Notes: a model not told the origin generated them from the sequence alone. A stretch of DNA of 64,000 bases from Lentimicrobium saccharophilum (GCF_001192835.1 NZ_DF968182.1:1428968-1492967), one strand, 5' to 3'; positions 33,993 to 44,016 are shown, counted from the first letter of the stretch. A program made the numbers and translations.

Positions 33993-35661
33993 AGTCCCCT
34001 TTTAGTTCGTTAAATGTTGGTTCCTGCGTGGTTCCCTTTGCCAGGAAACGGATAAAAAACACATTCAGCCGAAGCGAATGGTGGTTGCTGACCTGATAAC
34101 CAGCATTAACCGAAGTATTAAGCGTCAAGCTTCTTTCGGTATCGCCTTGCTGTCCCGACCAGATCAATGCGTTACTGAGGCCCGATTGTATTTTGCCTTC
34201 GAGCCACGACTTGCTCACACCAGCCGTAAACCCGGAAGCCGAATTCTCAAAAACATAGTTTTGAAGTTTATTGTATGTAAAGCCCAGCATCAGGGTCAGC
34301 GCGCTTTTGTTAAACCCCAGGTTATAGTTCAGATTCGCAATGGTTGCATCGTTTTCGGTGAACTCCGCGGTTGAGGCATTCTTGTCATTAAGCTTCATTT
34401 TGTTGAACATCAGCATCAGGATGTGGCTGTACTTATCGTTCACAATCATCAACCGGGGCATGATGCCCAGGTTGGTGGTGGCCTGAAAGAACTTCAGGGA
34501 ATCGATCAGTGGCAACCGTCCGGCCCGTTGATTGCTGCTGTAATTGTTATAGTTGATGTCGATACCGAAAACAGGTACAGGATTGTAACTCAGGTTAACC
34601 GATGAGATGGTACGCAGGCTGGTGGCTTTGCGGGTATTCCGCAGGTTATCGCGCTGCAGGCCGAGACTTCCCCTGATATTCAATTTACGCTTGAACAGGT
34701 TAAATGCCGGCGCAATCACCAGGTTTTCAAGGTCATTGTTGAAGAAGTACGCCCCCATAGAGCGATATCCCGGATCAATGCGCCGGTACTCGAGTTTGGT
34801 GCTGAAAGACCTGGATTTGAAATTCAGCGATGAGCGGACGGCTGTCAGCAGCTCAGAAGAGAGATTAACCGGTGTGATTTTATTCAGCCGGCTCAGCCAG
34901 GGATCGTCTTCCAGCCCCTCAAATCCATATGCAGCTACATCCGTAGTGTACAGGCTGCCGGCAACTTCCCCTTCAAACCACATTTGCTTGCTGAATGATA
35001 TGCGGGCATTCAGGCCCGTTACAAGGTTTGATTCCGCCGGAATGTATACTTCCCCGGGCTTGCGGATTGCAGTGGCGCTGTCGTCGTTCACCTTCATCAC
35101 AATCAGGTCAACAAATGTCTTTTCGGAGCCTACGCCCAGCTTTATGGCATAACCCTTCCGGCTTAGGTTGCGCGTGGTGTCTATTGCATTCTCATAGGGT
35201 ACTGTGCTTTTTCTGAATCGGCCGTAAACAGCCCCAAACCTGAATTTTCCGGGGTGCATTTCAATTCCGGCGCCAAGGAAAGTGTGCCCGGCAAGGGTGT
35301 AATCAGAGAAGTTGACATTCCGGTAACCAAAGTGAGTCGTCAGCCATTTGTAAGAAGGACTCAGCCCGAACTGATTGAAGGGCTGGGTGTAATCCACCCT
35401 TTTATCGCTGAACCGGAAGGAAAACGGGATATCAAACCCATAGGTACTTATGGTGGCATTGGCTGCAAGCATCAGCGCAAATGGTCTGGCACGGTTTTCA
35501 ATGCCCGAAGCATGATAACCGATCACATTGGCTGAAATGTTGCCGTGTATGGAGAAAGGATCCTGTTGGCTGAGGTGGTCCAGTTGCTGCGCGCTGACAA
35601 AGGTGTTAAAGGAAGCCAAAAAGGTTCCGGCAAGCATTAAGGCGATGTAAAGTTGTTTCAT
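33970..35661 (-). CDS. Outer-membrane beta-barrel, partner of TANFOR protein
   Basis: A 563-residue outer-membrane protein. Signal peptide MKQLYIALMLAGTFLASFNTFVSAQ. The body is a regular series of amphipathic beta strands with aromatic girdles (GFDIPFSFRFSDKR, FRFGAVYGRFR, LRLNVFFIRFLA) and the chain ends in FGYVFTF, a barrel-type C-terminal Phe. First gene of the three-gene operon, with a good promoter 270 bases upstream. The order barrel, giant beta-domain protein, fibronectin protein suggests a channel or anchor plus an exported partner. Confidence 0.85.
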   Translation of the reverse strand: MKQLYIALMLAGTFLASFNTFVSAQQLDHLSQQDPFSIHGNISANVIGYHASGIENRARPFALMLAANATISTYGFDIPFSFRFSDKRVDYTQPFNQFGLSPSYKWLTTHFGYRNVNFSDYTLAGHTFLGAGIEMHPGKFRFGAVYGRFRKSTVPYENAIDTTRNLSRKGYAIKLGVGSEKTFVDLIVMKVNDDSATAIRKPGEVYIPAESNLVTGLNARISFSKQMWFEGEVAGSLYTTDVAAYGFEGLEDDPWLSRLNKITPVNLSSELLTAVRSSLNFKSRSFSTKLEYRRIDPGYRSMGAYFFNNDLENLVIAPAFNLFKRKLNIRGSLGLQRDNLRNTRKATSLRTISSVNLSYNPVPVFGIDINYNNYSSNQRAGRLPLIDSLKFFQATTNLGIMPRLMIVNDKYSHILMLMFNKMKLNDKNASTAEFTENDATIANLNYNLGFNKSALTLMLGFTYNKLQNYVFENSASGFTAGVSKSWLEGKIQSGLSNALIWSGQQGDTERSLTLNTSVNAGYQVSNHHSLRLNVFFIRFLAKGTTQEPTFNELKGDFGYVFTF

Positions 35662-35928
35662 TCCGGAAGGTTGGAAAAGAAACGGCTGAATATATTGAAG
35701 GCTGCAAACAGCAAATGCTGTCAGGCAGTATATTTATCCCGGATTAATCAAAGTAAAGACCGCCAGGGCTGAACTATTGATCAAAAGAGGGTACTCCTGA
35801 ATGAGTTTTTGTTCAGTACACTGCTGATTGTGCTGATTTCAAACACTTAATCTTTTAAACATTGTCAAATGCTAAACCGGGTTTTTGTATTCAGATTATA
35901 TTGATTAAACAAGATTTTTAAGCCCTTG

Positions 35929-35960
35929 CAAATATAGGGAATTAAACATCGATTGTCAAA
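35929..35960 (-). promoter_or_regulatory. Promoter of the barrel-TANFOR-FN3 operon
   Basis: Minus strand TTTG at 35960-35957, 20-base spacer, TATATTTG at 35936-35929: a close match to the Bacteroidota -33/-7 promoter. It leaves a leader of about 260 bases before the ATG, in which I recognise no structured element. The remainder of the gap 35662-36176 shows no gene. Confidence 0.6.
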
Positions 35961-36176
35961 TAAAATAAGGTTTTCGGAATATGTTATTGCCTGGTGATTG
36001 CCCGGACAAGCATCATAAATACTTTAGAATAAAAGAAAAGAAGCGATAAAACCGCGTTATCCTTTTGTAATTATGCCGGAAAAGGTCTTTCGAACGTTTA
36101 CATCATTCCAAATCCAAGCCTTGCCGGGTAAGTTAAAACTGCCGCAACATTCAAAACAGGATGGATTTCTGATATC

Positions 36177-37076
36177 CTAAAACCTCAGCTTTTCTGTCAT
36201 CAGTCCGAATCGCAGCACATCCAGCCTGTTTTCAAAATAGATGTTATAATAATCCGAACCATGATAGAACTGAACAAACAGCCCTATGTCTTCCAGAAAT
36301 GCCGGATGATAATAAAAAGTTAATCTCAGATTAAGCCGGTCAAAAGGATAACCTTCCCTGGAATCTGGATTTCCAAACATCCATGTTGCTTCCCCTTTGA
36401 GGGATATATCAGCGTTTTTACGGGGATAAACCCTGTTTTTAACCGGAAGCTTGAAAATGGAAAGTGCGTTATGCCAACGGTAGTTGTGGTACAAGCCATT
36501 GAGTTCCTCCACATTCCATGCTTGCGGATGGAACTCAAATGATGACTTAAAAAACTGAACCGCATTCAAGCGGGTATTTATATTTGTGGCGATAAAACCA
36601 AATTCAAGGAAATTTGTGGAAAAATTACCGGATTCCAGGTTAATTCTTCCATCATCATTAAAGAAACTCCCATCCTGTCCGTTGGAATGGTGTGCAAAGC
36701 GCCCGAAAACACTCAACTGACCGGCATATTCCTGTCCTTTTAAAAGATAATACATGGTAAGCTGAGGTAAATAACCTGGTGTCCGGACCGGGAAAGACTC
36801 CTCCTGATACATCCGCAACATGATCTGTGGGGTCAATACCCCTATCAGCCTGGAATTTTTACTTTGGCGTATATAGAAATTGGGAATTATATTTGCTTCG
36901 AACCATAGCGGCTCAATGTTTCCAATGTCCGCCGGAAAAGTCACATAACTGTTCCCCTGGTTTACCTGCGATATTTCCGAAAGTCCGGTACGGGTGAGAG
37001 AATCCCTGACCTGCGCCGTTACCGGCAGGCTGAACAACGAAGCAATTGCCATAAAAACTACCAGCATTTTCATCAT
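36177..37076 (-). CDS. Outer-membrane phospholipase A (PldA-like)
   Basis: A 299-residue outer-membrane enzyme. Signal peptide ends near LPVTAQ. The catalytic motif FGRFAHHSNGQDG (about 124-136) matches the His-x-Ser-Asn-Gly of OMPLA, with the third residue of the triad probably the Asn in SGNFSTNF (about 150-156). The chain ends in LMTEKLRF, barrel-like. PldA hydrolyses mislocalised phospholipids in the outer leaflet and thereby keeps lipid asymmetry. The gene is five bases downstream of the broken DUF2141 gene and was probably in its operon. Confidence 0.88.
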   Translation of the reverse strand: MMKMLVVFMAIASLFSLPVTAQVRDSLTRTGLSEISQVNQGNSYVTFPADIGNIEPLWFEANIIPNFYIRQSKNSRLIGVLTPQIMLRMYQEESFPVRTPGYLPQLTMYYLLKGQEYAGQLSVFGRFAHHSNGQDGSFFNDDGRINLESGNFSTNFLEFGFIATNINTRLNAVQFFKSSFEFHPQAWNVEELNGLYHNYRWHNALSIFKLPVKNRVYPRKNADISLKGEATWMFGNPDSREGYPFDRLNLRLTFYYHPAFLEDIGLFVQFYHGSDYYNIYFENRLDVLRFGLMTEKLRF

Positions 37077-37081
37077 GCAGA

Positions 37082-37746
37082 TTACATGTAAATAATTTTA
37101 ACCATAACATGCTTATCGCCCAGCAAATCAAATGAAGCTTTCAAAAAGGATGGCCTGTTTGAAAATCCAACAGACTGAAAATTCGAAAATCCAATCCCTT
37201 CTTTTGGCATTAAAAGGCCTCTGTTAATCCTGCCATCCTTATTTTCATCGTGCAGAATATTAACCGCGTATCTCCCTGCCGGAAGATTATCGAATGTTAC
37301 GGTTGAGCTGCCGTTTACGATTTTCCCGGTCATTTTTCGTAAGTATTTTTTATCATTATTGTCCGGTAAACCTTTGGGAGGAATTATGAGATTCTTCACT
37401 TCACTACGTTACGTTCAGAATGACAATACATTAACGATAATAAAAAGGGGGCTTGGTGGCGGCTATGCCGCCACCAAGCCCCCTTCCCCTCAAACTCATG
37501 TAAGTAAAAGTCATTCTGAGCGTTAGCGAAGAATCTCATAATTTAACCGGACAACAAAGATTTTTTATAATGCTCATCAGGAAATGCATCTTCCCTGTTG
37601 TAAAGGGCAAAAACCACAGAACCGGTTGAATTGCGCAATGCATTTACGTTAATTGTCAAATCGTATGTTTCCTGATTCTGATTGCTAAATGAAGCAAAAA
37701 GAAAATTGAGTACAATGAGTTGGATAATTCTGAAAGTTCTGTCCAT
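37082..37746 (-). pseudogene. DUF2141 family protein, split by an inserted element
   Basis: The N-terminal half lies at 37544-37746 (signal peptide, then TYDLTINVNALRNSTGSVVFALYN, FPDEHYKKSLLSG) and the C-terminal half at 37082-37381 (STVTFDNLPAGRYAVNILHDENKDGRINRG, KEGIGFSN), both clear parts of a DUF2141 protein. They are separated by a 162-bp element with inverted ends. The N-terminal frame stops at a TAA created at the junction and the C-terminal half lacks its own good start, so the gene is inactivated. DUF2141 proteins are small exported proteins of unknown role. Confidence 0.9.
37382..37543. mobile_element. MITE-like palindromic element interrupting DUF2141
   Basis: A 162-bp insertion bounded by AATTATGAGATTCTTC (37382-37397) and its exact inverse (37528-37543). 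Inside these ends the repeat continues as a bulged pair around TCAGAATGAC and TCATTCTGA. The centre is a perfect 19-bp stem, AAGGGGGCTTGGTGGCGGC (37445-37463) with its inverse at 37467-37485 and a TAT loop. No coding capacity. Outside the ends the flanks contain TTGTCCGGT in inverted orientation. This GATTCTTCGCT...AGAATGAC type of end is known from many bacterial genomes as an interspersed repeat. Confidence 0.85.
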
Positions 37747-37878
37747 TTCAGGGGTTTTTAATGATGAGAATGAACCTCATGATTACCGGGTGTCATTTTT
37801 CGAAAGCATGGGGCGAGGGCTGATGAAAGAGGCCGGATATTTCCCGGCATGCACATCAGCCGCTTCACCTCCGGGAAA

Positions 37879-40800
37879 TCACAATTCATGCTCAACCATC
37901 AGACCTGCCTTTAAGGCTTTACGACTTGCTTTTCTATCCGCCAGCTTTTCCTTTATCGTATCTACGATGTAATACATCATAGGGACCAGATACACCGTCA
38001 GAATCATAGATGAAAGCAATCCTCCGATAATAACCCATGCCAGGCCGTTTTTCCATTCGCTTGCGGTACCTTTAGCCAAAGCAATGGGCAACATACCGAT
38101 TGCCATGGATAGTGTCGTCATTAAAATCGGCCGCATTCGCTCTTTGCCGGCGATGATGAGTGCTTCTTTGAAATGCCTGCCCTGCGCTTTTAACTGGTTT
38201 GTAAAATCCACAATCAGGATGGCATTTTTTGTCACCAGACCCATAAGCATGATCAATCCCAACTGTGCAAACAGGGTAAGGTCGTTTAACGACAGGTTTA
38301 ACGCCAGGAATGCCCCGATGGCGGCCATCGGGATGGCGAACAAAGCCACAAACGGATAGATGTAGCTGTCATAAAGGGCAATCATAATCAGGTAGATCAA
38401 TAAAAATGAGATAATCAGCACCGAACCCAAAGCCCCGAAACTTTCATTCTGTGTTTTGATATCGGCGCCCCAGGTCAGCTTCACGCCTTCGGGCAAAGGT
38501 TTCTTCTCCAGGAAGTCAATTACATCATCCGCCAGGGTTCCCGAGGGCCTCCCGAACGATTCCGACGTAATTGTAACTGACGGCTGCCTGTCAAGTCGTT
38601 CGAGTAACGATGGCGAGTTGTCCTGTTTCACTGCTGCAAATTGCGACAATTCAACAGGAATATTCATCGGATTTACCACAGAAAGTCGCTGCACATCCTC
38701 AAAGTTCCTGCGGTCAAAGTCATCCAGCCATATCCTTACAGGATATTCAGTTCCGTTTTCAGTTAAAGAAGCATCATCGTTTCCTGTAAAAGCGGTTCTT
38801 AAGTTTAATCCAACATAAGCAGTATTCAAGCCCAGGCGCTGCATCTTGTCCTTATCGGGGATCACCTTGTATTCGGGGCTTCCTTCTTTAACCGACAACT
38901 GCACATTATCGGCACCCGGAATCTGTTCTATCGCGGCTTTCAGCTCATCGCCCGTTTTCATTACCAGGGCCGGATCGTTGCCGCTCAGGGTAATTTTTAT
39001 GGGTGCCTGCTTAGGAAGTAAACCTAACACAGCCATAGAAAAATTAACACCGGCAAACTCTTTATTCAGCGCTTCACGAAGCGATTTCATAAAAGTTTCT
39101 GTATTTATATCCCTTTCTTTTTCAGGCTTCAACTGAATGGTGAATTCCGAGAGATTGGCTGAGCCAACGCCTGAACTCCCGATCCCTGTGCCAGGCCCGG
39201 CCACATTACTGAAAAGTGTTGACACCTCAGGCTGTTGCAGTATAAAATTCTCTATTTCCCGGGACCGGATATTGTTCTCCTGCACGGTGGTAGTTTTGTC
39301 ATATTCCAGGTTCAGCCGGAATTTTCCCTGATCACCCGTTGACATCATTTCCTTGCCTATGATACCCTGCTGCATCATAACGCCCGTCATTACCAGGAGA
39401 AAAATCACAATTCCTGAAAAGAACAGTTTATGCGAAAGAACCCATTCCAACTGATGGCCATACCAATTGGTAAATGCTGATAACTGCCTTTCGAACCAGA
39501 GCAGGAAACGGTTAATGATGTTGGTGGGTTGCAAATCTTCCTTTTTCCCGATTCGCGAGGCCAGCCAGGGGACCAGCGTAAACCCGACCAGCAAGCTGGT
39601 AAGGGTTGAAGTGATTACTACAATGGAAAACTGTTTCAGCATATCGGCCACAAACACCTGCAAAAACAAAATAGGCAGAAACACCACTACATCGACCAGG
39701 GTGATTGAAATGGCCGAAAAACCAATCTCCATGCGTCCTTCCAATGCCGCGGCTGCCTTGTCCTTGCCCATGTCGATGTGACGCTGAATGTTTTCAAGAA
39801 TCACAATGGCATCATCCACCAGAATCCCGATAATCAGCGACATGGCCAGTAGGGTCATCAGATTTAAGGTGAAACCCATCAGCCACATCACCGCAAAGGC
39901 TGTAATCAGAGAGGTTGGAATGGCAACCAGTACGATCAGAGAATTCCGGTAGCTGCGCAAGAACAGGAACATAACCAGCGAAACCAGGATCACCGCCAGT
40001 ATCAGGTCGAACACCACTGAATTTACCGCTGCAATCGTCAGATCGGTTGAATCATCGGCAACCGCAAACTTCACTCCATACTGTGTATTGGCCGCTTCGA
40101 TCTGCTGTAGTTTTTCACGAACCAGTTTTGAAACTTCCACGGCATTGGCATCCCCTTGCTTTTTCAATAAAAGCCCTATCCCGTTTTTGCCGTTATAACG
40201 GCTTACGGAACTTACCTCCTTCACACCGTCAACTACATTGGCTACATCTTTAACATAAACCGGACTTCCGGGCATCGGCATAGCCACCTGAACATTCATA
40301 ATATCTTTTACACTTGCAAATTTCCCGGTCAACCTTACAGAATTGCTTTCCTTATCGGTTTGCGCCTTACCGGCAGGCAAATCGATTCCTGAGCGATTGA
40401 TGGCTTCTACAACCTGATAAAGTGAGATTTTATAAAGTTTCAATTTATCCTGATCTGCCTTTACCTGAATTTCGCGTTCTTCACCACCCAGCATCGTAAT
40501 TTCGGCAACGCCTTTAAGCTGCTGCATCTGAGGCAGGTAATCATCTTTCATTTTCTGGTAAAACTCAGTTGCCGGCAGGTTACTTGTTGCGCTGATCGAA
40601 ATGATCGGCAGATCGTTCGGAGAAACCTTGCTCATGACCGGACTTAAGATATCGGCAGGCAGGTCTTTGCGGATATTGTCAATGTAGCGCTGGGCATCCT
40701 GCATGGCAATGCTCAGATCCGTGCCATATTTCAGGTTGGCGATAATGACAGAGGCATTGGGCATCGATTTGGTTTCCAGGTAGTCAACGCCTTCAAGATT

Positions 40801-41016
40801 TGACAGAGCATCCTCTACCTTTCTGGATACAGAGGTTTCAACTTCATCCGGCTCTGCCCCGGGATACATTGTTTTTATTACTATGACCGGTTGGTTAAAG
40901 TCGGGCAACAGCTCATAGCCCAGATTTTTAAAGCCTATGATCCCCAAAAGGGTAAATACGCTGAAAAGAACGATGATCAGCGACGGCCGGTTGATTGATA
41001 TTTTTGTAATGTTCAT
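37879..41016 (-). CDS. RND efflux transporter permease, HAE1/AcrB type
   Basis: A 1045-residue inner-membrane proton-driven pump subunit of normal length. It starts with the typical NITKISINRPSLIIVLFSVF, and has the proton-relay GILVDDAIVILEN in TM4 (Asp-Asp near 402-403), periplasmic porter domains (PDEVETSVSRKVEDALSNLEGVDYL; NDLPIISISA) and the second TM half (GLVTKNAILIVDFTNQ). It forms a tripartite pump with the adaptor and TolC genes directly upstream (12- and 25-base gaps). Substrates are unknown. The 132-base gap 37747-37878 downstream has no gene. Confidence 0.96.
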   Translation of the reverse strand: MNITKISINRPSLIIVLFSVFTLLGIIGFKNLGYELLPDFNQPVIVIKTMYPGAEPDEVETSVSRKVEDALSNLEGVDYLETKSMPNASVIIANLKYGTDLSIAMQDAQRYIDNIRKDLPADILSPVMSKVSPNDLPIISISATSNLPATEFYQKMKDDYLPQMQQLKGVAEITMLGGEEREIQVKADQDKLKLYKISLYQVVEAINRSGIDLPAGKAQTDKESNSVRLTGKFASVKDIMNVQVAMPMPGSPVYVKDVANVVDGVKEVSSVSRYNGKNGIGLLLKKQGDANAVEVSKLVREKLQQIEAANTQYGVKFAVADDSTDLTIAAVNSVVFDLILAVILVSLVMFLFLRSYRNSLIVLVAIPTSLITAFAVMWLMGFTLNLMTLLAMSLIIGILVDDAIVILENIQRHIDMGKDKAAAALEGRMEIGFSAISITLVDVVVFLPILFLQVFVADMLKQFSIVVITSTLTSLLVGFTLVPWLASRIGKKEDLQPTNIINRFLLWFERQLSAFTNWYGHQLEWVLSHKLFFSGIVIFLLVMTGVMMQQGIIGKEMMSTGDQGKFRLNLEYDKTTTVQENNIRSREIENFILQQPEVSTLFSNVAGPGTGIGSSGVGSANLSEFTIQLKPEKERDINTETFMKSLREALNKEFAGVNFSMAVLGLLPKQAPIKITLSGNDPALVMKTGDELKAAIEQIPGADNVQLSVKEGSPEYKVIPDKDKMQRLGLNTAYVGLNLRTAFTGNDDASLTENGTEYPVRIWLDDFDRRNFEDVQRLSVVNPMNIPVELSQFAAVKQDNSPSLLERLDRQPSVTITSESFGRPSGTLADDVIDFLEKKPLPEGVKLTWGADIKTQNESFGALGSVLIISFLLIYLIMIALYDSYIYPFVALFAIPMAAIGAFLALNLSLNDLTLFAQLGLIMLMGLVTKNAILIVDFTNQLKAQGRHFKEALIIAGKERMRPILMTTLSMAIGMLPIALAKGTASEWKNGLAWVIIGGLLSSMILTVYLVPMMYYIVDTIKEKLADRKASRKALKAGLMVEHEL

Positions 41017-41028
41017 GATCTGCAGCTA

Positions 41029-42078
41029 TTAATTGACAATTACATTTGCTCCGTCAAAAAGATTGACGAATCCGTTGGCAACAATGATGTCGCCGCTCAC
41101 CAGGCCTGCCGAAACAATGACTTTATTCTCCACCCTTTTTGAAACAGTGATGTCACGGAGAACTGCCTGCCCGTCTTTCACCAGGTAAACCTGTGGTTGA
41201 ATGTTTGACCCGACAATTACAGATGCAGGGACAATGAGGTGTTTTTCAGAATCAGTATTTTTCCGTTGTACTTTGCCGAACATCCCTGACTTGATTTTCA
41301 GATCGGCCGTATTGCTTAACGTAAACTGAACCGGAAAACTATTTCCCATATTGGATTTACTGCCTGTCATGGTCAGTCTCCCGGTGAGAACAGTTCCGGG
41401 ATAAACATCCGGTGAAATCGTGTACAATTCATTCATTGAAAATTGATTCAATTCGCCTTCAGGTACGTTGGCCGTGAACCTCAGCTGCGAAATATCCGTT
41501 ATCTGCAGCAGGGGAATGCCCGGGGCAGCAAAAGCCCCTTCCTCGGTCAGTTTGGCTGTAACAATTCCGTTAAAAGGCGCATGAATGGTTGTTTTCCTGA
41601 TTTGTTCAAGTAAAGTAGCCTTCTGCACCCGGGCCGATCGCAAAGCCAGGTCAGTCTTTTCTACCTGTATACCCTGAACAGCATCTGCTTTGGCAAGAAT
41701 TATGTAACGCTGAAGATCGTCTTCCAACCCTTCAATCTGAATTTCAACAATTTGCAGCTGAAGTTTCAACAGGGCATTGTCCAGCTGAATGAGAGGCTGC
41801 CCTTTTTTAACTGTGCTTCCCACATCAACAAGCACTGAATTAATCCTGCCCTGTAACTCCGAGCTGATCTTCGTTTCCTTATTGGGCTCAAAAGTCCCGG
41901 GACAGGAGATGTCACTGTCGATGCTTTCTGCCTGCAGCGTAATCGCCTGCACTTTGATGGCCTCTTCCTTGTTGTACTGATAAACTCTGTTTATCGTGGT
42001 TTCCTTGTTGCCCCTGAGCCTCAGGATCATTATGGCAACGATTGCCACTGCCAGGATTAAATAGATTATTTTTTTCAT
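41029..42078 (-). CDS. RND periplasmic adaptor subunit (MFP)
   Basis: A 349-residue membrane fusion protein. It has an N-terminal membrane anchor (about 4-20), a lipoyl half-motif (SSELQGRINSVLVDVGSTVKKGQPLIQLD in parts: QGRINSVLVDVG, KGQPLIQLD), a helical hairpin (about 105-150), the second lipoyl half (IHAPFNGIVTAKLTEEGAF) and beta-barrel and membrane-proximal domains after it. It connects the RND pump to the TolC channel. Order in the operon: TolC, adaptor, pump. Confidence 0.95.
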   Translation of the reverse strand: MKKIIYLILAVAIVAIMILRLRGNKETTINRVYQYNKEEAIKVQAITLQAESIDSDISCPGTFEPNKETKISSELQGRINSVLVDVGSTVKKGQPLIQLDNALLKLQLQIVEIQIEGLEDDLQRYIILAKADAVQGIQVEKTDLALRSARVQKATLLEQIRKTTIHAPFNGIVTAKLTEEGAFAAPGIPLLQITDISQLRFTANVPEGELNQFSMNELYTISPDVYPGTVLTGRLTMTGSKSNMGNSFPVQFTLSNTADLKIKSGMFGKVQRKNTDSEKHLIVPASVIVGSNIQPQVYLVKDGQAVLRDITVSKRVENKVIVSAGLVSGDIIVANGFVNLFDGANVIVN

Positions 42079-42103
42079 GGTGATTATTTTTGAATCATGA
42101 GTT

Positions 42104-43447
42104 TTAGTTGTTTTCAGAAAGCAGATTTCCGGTTACGCGCTTGTATTCAAGTTCGGCCCTGCGCAGATCAATCAATGCCGCAATATAATTTTGCTGTGCT
42201 TCACGAAGGGCATTGTCTGCCAGAATCACATCCGTAATATTTGCTGTTCCCTGACTGTTTTGCAAAACGGTATTGCTGTATATCTTTTCAGCAAGATCAA
42301 CCTGGGCACTCACCGTGGCGATGGTGGTACTTGCAATGCTGTACTGCATCTCGGCATTAATCAGGTCGAGGCGGGCTTTTTCTGCTACCATTTCCTTCTG
42401 AACCATTGACTTATCTACTTCAATCTTTTTCGCGGCAATCTTACGTTTTGTATTCATCCCATTGAATAGCGGCACTGAAAGCTGCACACCAACATAACCT
42501 ATCGGGTGGAAATTGAAAAAGCTGTCGGATCCTGTGGTGCCGAAGCCGTTACTACCATATACGCCATATGCGTTCAGCGAAGGAAGGCGTGAATTTTTCA
42601 GCGCATTCACCTCCGACAGACTGAATTCCAGTTTCTTTTCGATCAACAGCATATCCGTGATTGTCCCGGGCCTGAAATCAACTTCAGCATCTGAAGTTTC
42701 GTACACCGACACATGGATGGAATCGGTAACCGGCTTCCCCATCAGGAATTTCAGCGCATTCAGGGCCTGCCTGTGCCGGGATGATATCGTATTTCGCTGG
42801 GTTGTTAACTGCTCCAGTTGCAGTTTCAGCCTGTCAACGTCAGTACTTTTGGCTAACTGCTGTTGATAAAGTAAAGTCGCTGTTTGCACCAGTTTATTGG
42901 TATTAGCAATATTGCTATCCATGAACGCCAACTGATTCAAAAGGACCTGGGCATTGTAGTAAACACCGGAAATCTCCACCACCACATCCTCATCTGTTTT
43001 AATCTTTTGTATTTCAGCAAGTTCAACAGCTATTTCCGTGCTTTTTATTGCCCCCAGTCCAACCGGATTGAAGAGCGGCACAGCAAGCTGCAGGTTTGCA
43101 TTCAGGTTCTGAGGTACACCGAACTGAATCTCTTTGTACGCGCCTTCCGGGCCTCCAAAAGCAGCCTGGGGCATGATCTGATAGGGCTGATCGGTATAAT
43201 ACCGGTAGTCAGCGAATCCGTTCAGTCTGGGCATCAGTGTACTTTTTGCCTCGCGGTTCTTTTCACCGGCCATCAAACCGTCCAGGCGGGCTATTCTGAT
43301 GTTTCTGTTGTGAAGCAATGCGGTGTCAATGCATTGCCTCAATGAGTGTGTCTGCGTGTGTGCCGGAATATACATCAGCAACAGTAAACCTGTCAAAATG
43401 CCGGCTAAAAATCCCGACATGTTCCGTATTTGCCTGTGATTATTCAT
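42104..43447 (-). CDS. TolC family outer-membrane efflux channel
   Basis: Outer-membrane factor of about 447 residues with a signal peptide (NMSGFLAGILTGLLLLMYIPAHTQ) and the repeated TolC helices: LRQCIDTALLHNRNIRIARLD at the start, and a QVDLAEKIYSNTVLQNSQGTANITDVI block near the end with the AALIDLRRAELEYKRVTG terminus. The ATG at 43447 is preferred; ATGs at 43474 and 43501 extend the frame. A TetR-type operator lies about 136 bases upstream. Confidence 0.94.
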   Translation of the reverse strand: MNNHRQIRNMSGFLAGILTGLLLLMYIPAHTQTHSLRQCIDTALLHNRNIRIARLDGLMAGEKNREAKSTLMPRLNGFADYRYYTDQPYQIMPQAAFGGPEGAYKEIQFGVPQNLNANLQLAVPLFNPVGLGAIKSTEIAVELAEIQKIKTDEDVVVEISGVYYNAQVLLNQLAFMDSNIANTNKLVQTATLLYQQQLAKSTDVDRLKLQLEQLTTQRNTISSRHRQALNALKFLMGKPVTDSIHVSVYETSDAEVDFRPGTITDMLLIEKKLEFSLSEVNALKNSRLPSLNAYGVYGSNGFGTTGSDSFFNFHPIGYVGVQLSVPLFNGMNTKRKIAAKKIEVDKSMVQKEMVAEKARLDLINAEMQYSIASTTIATVSAQVDLAEKIYSNTVLQNSQGTANITDVILADNALREAQQNYIAALIDLRRAELEYKRVTGNLLSENN

Positions 43448-43582
43448 TTGTCTGATTTTTTTGTGTTCAATCATTAAGTTTAAAATACTTGCTTCAACCA
43501 CTTATGCATTCAACCCTGTTCTAGGCGATCGTCATCCAATTGCATCAACGATCCTCCACTGTTATTTTTTGAATCAACCAGA

Positions 43583-43602
43583 GTTAGTAAACATTCACTA
43601 AC
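43583..43602 (-). promoter_or_regulatory. TetR-type operator upstream of the efflux genes
   Basis: GTTAGTAAACATTCACTAAC is a perfect 6-8-6 inverted repeat (GTTAGT/ACTAAC). Read on the other strand it is GTTAGTGAATGTTTACTAAC, closely matching the second operator at 45015-45034, so both are likely targets of the nearby TetR regulator. No clean -7 box was found next to it. Confidence 0.7.
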
Positions 43603-43626
43603 TTTTAAAGGCAAAAAAAGAGATCG

Positions 43627-44016
43627 CTACTTGTTGTTTTTCGAAATCAAAACATAAGCAAGTGCTGCAAAAACAGCTGTAACTACAATTCTGAAAAGCA
43701 TCGCCCCTACCGTCTTTGTCTCGTAAATACCCCCGGAGTTGATGTGAATCAATAAACCGGCAAAGGCAAGCACTAAAATGATGGCTGAAATTCCCAATGG
43801 CTTAATTGTCCATTTCCTGCTTTTTACAAAACCATAAGCAGCAACAAGATACAGGATGCTGCTCAGAAAATTAGCCCAAACCACAAGCAAAACATAATTT
43901 CCCTCTTTTGCCCGTATGCCGAATAAATCGAAAATCACCGAACTGCTCAGGAATAGGGTCAGCAATCCAAATGCAGTCAGCAAGGCGGCTAATGATACCG
44001 GAAGCACCCTTTTCAT
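43627..44016 (-). CDS. Small four-helix membrane protein, unknown
   Basis: A 129-residue protein with four predicted transmembrane helices (about 5-30, 44-63, 74-91, 104-123). No motif I can name. Its ATG overlaps the TetR stop by four bases, so it is translated with the regulator. A role in the efflux response is possible by context only. Confidence 0.75.
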   Translation of the reverse strand: MKRVLPVSLAALLTAFGLLTLFLSSSVIFDLFGIRAKEGNYVLLVVWANFLSSILYLVAAYGFVKSRKWTIKPLGISAIILVLAFAGLLIHINSGGIYETKTVGAMLFRIVVTAVFAALAYVLISKNNK

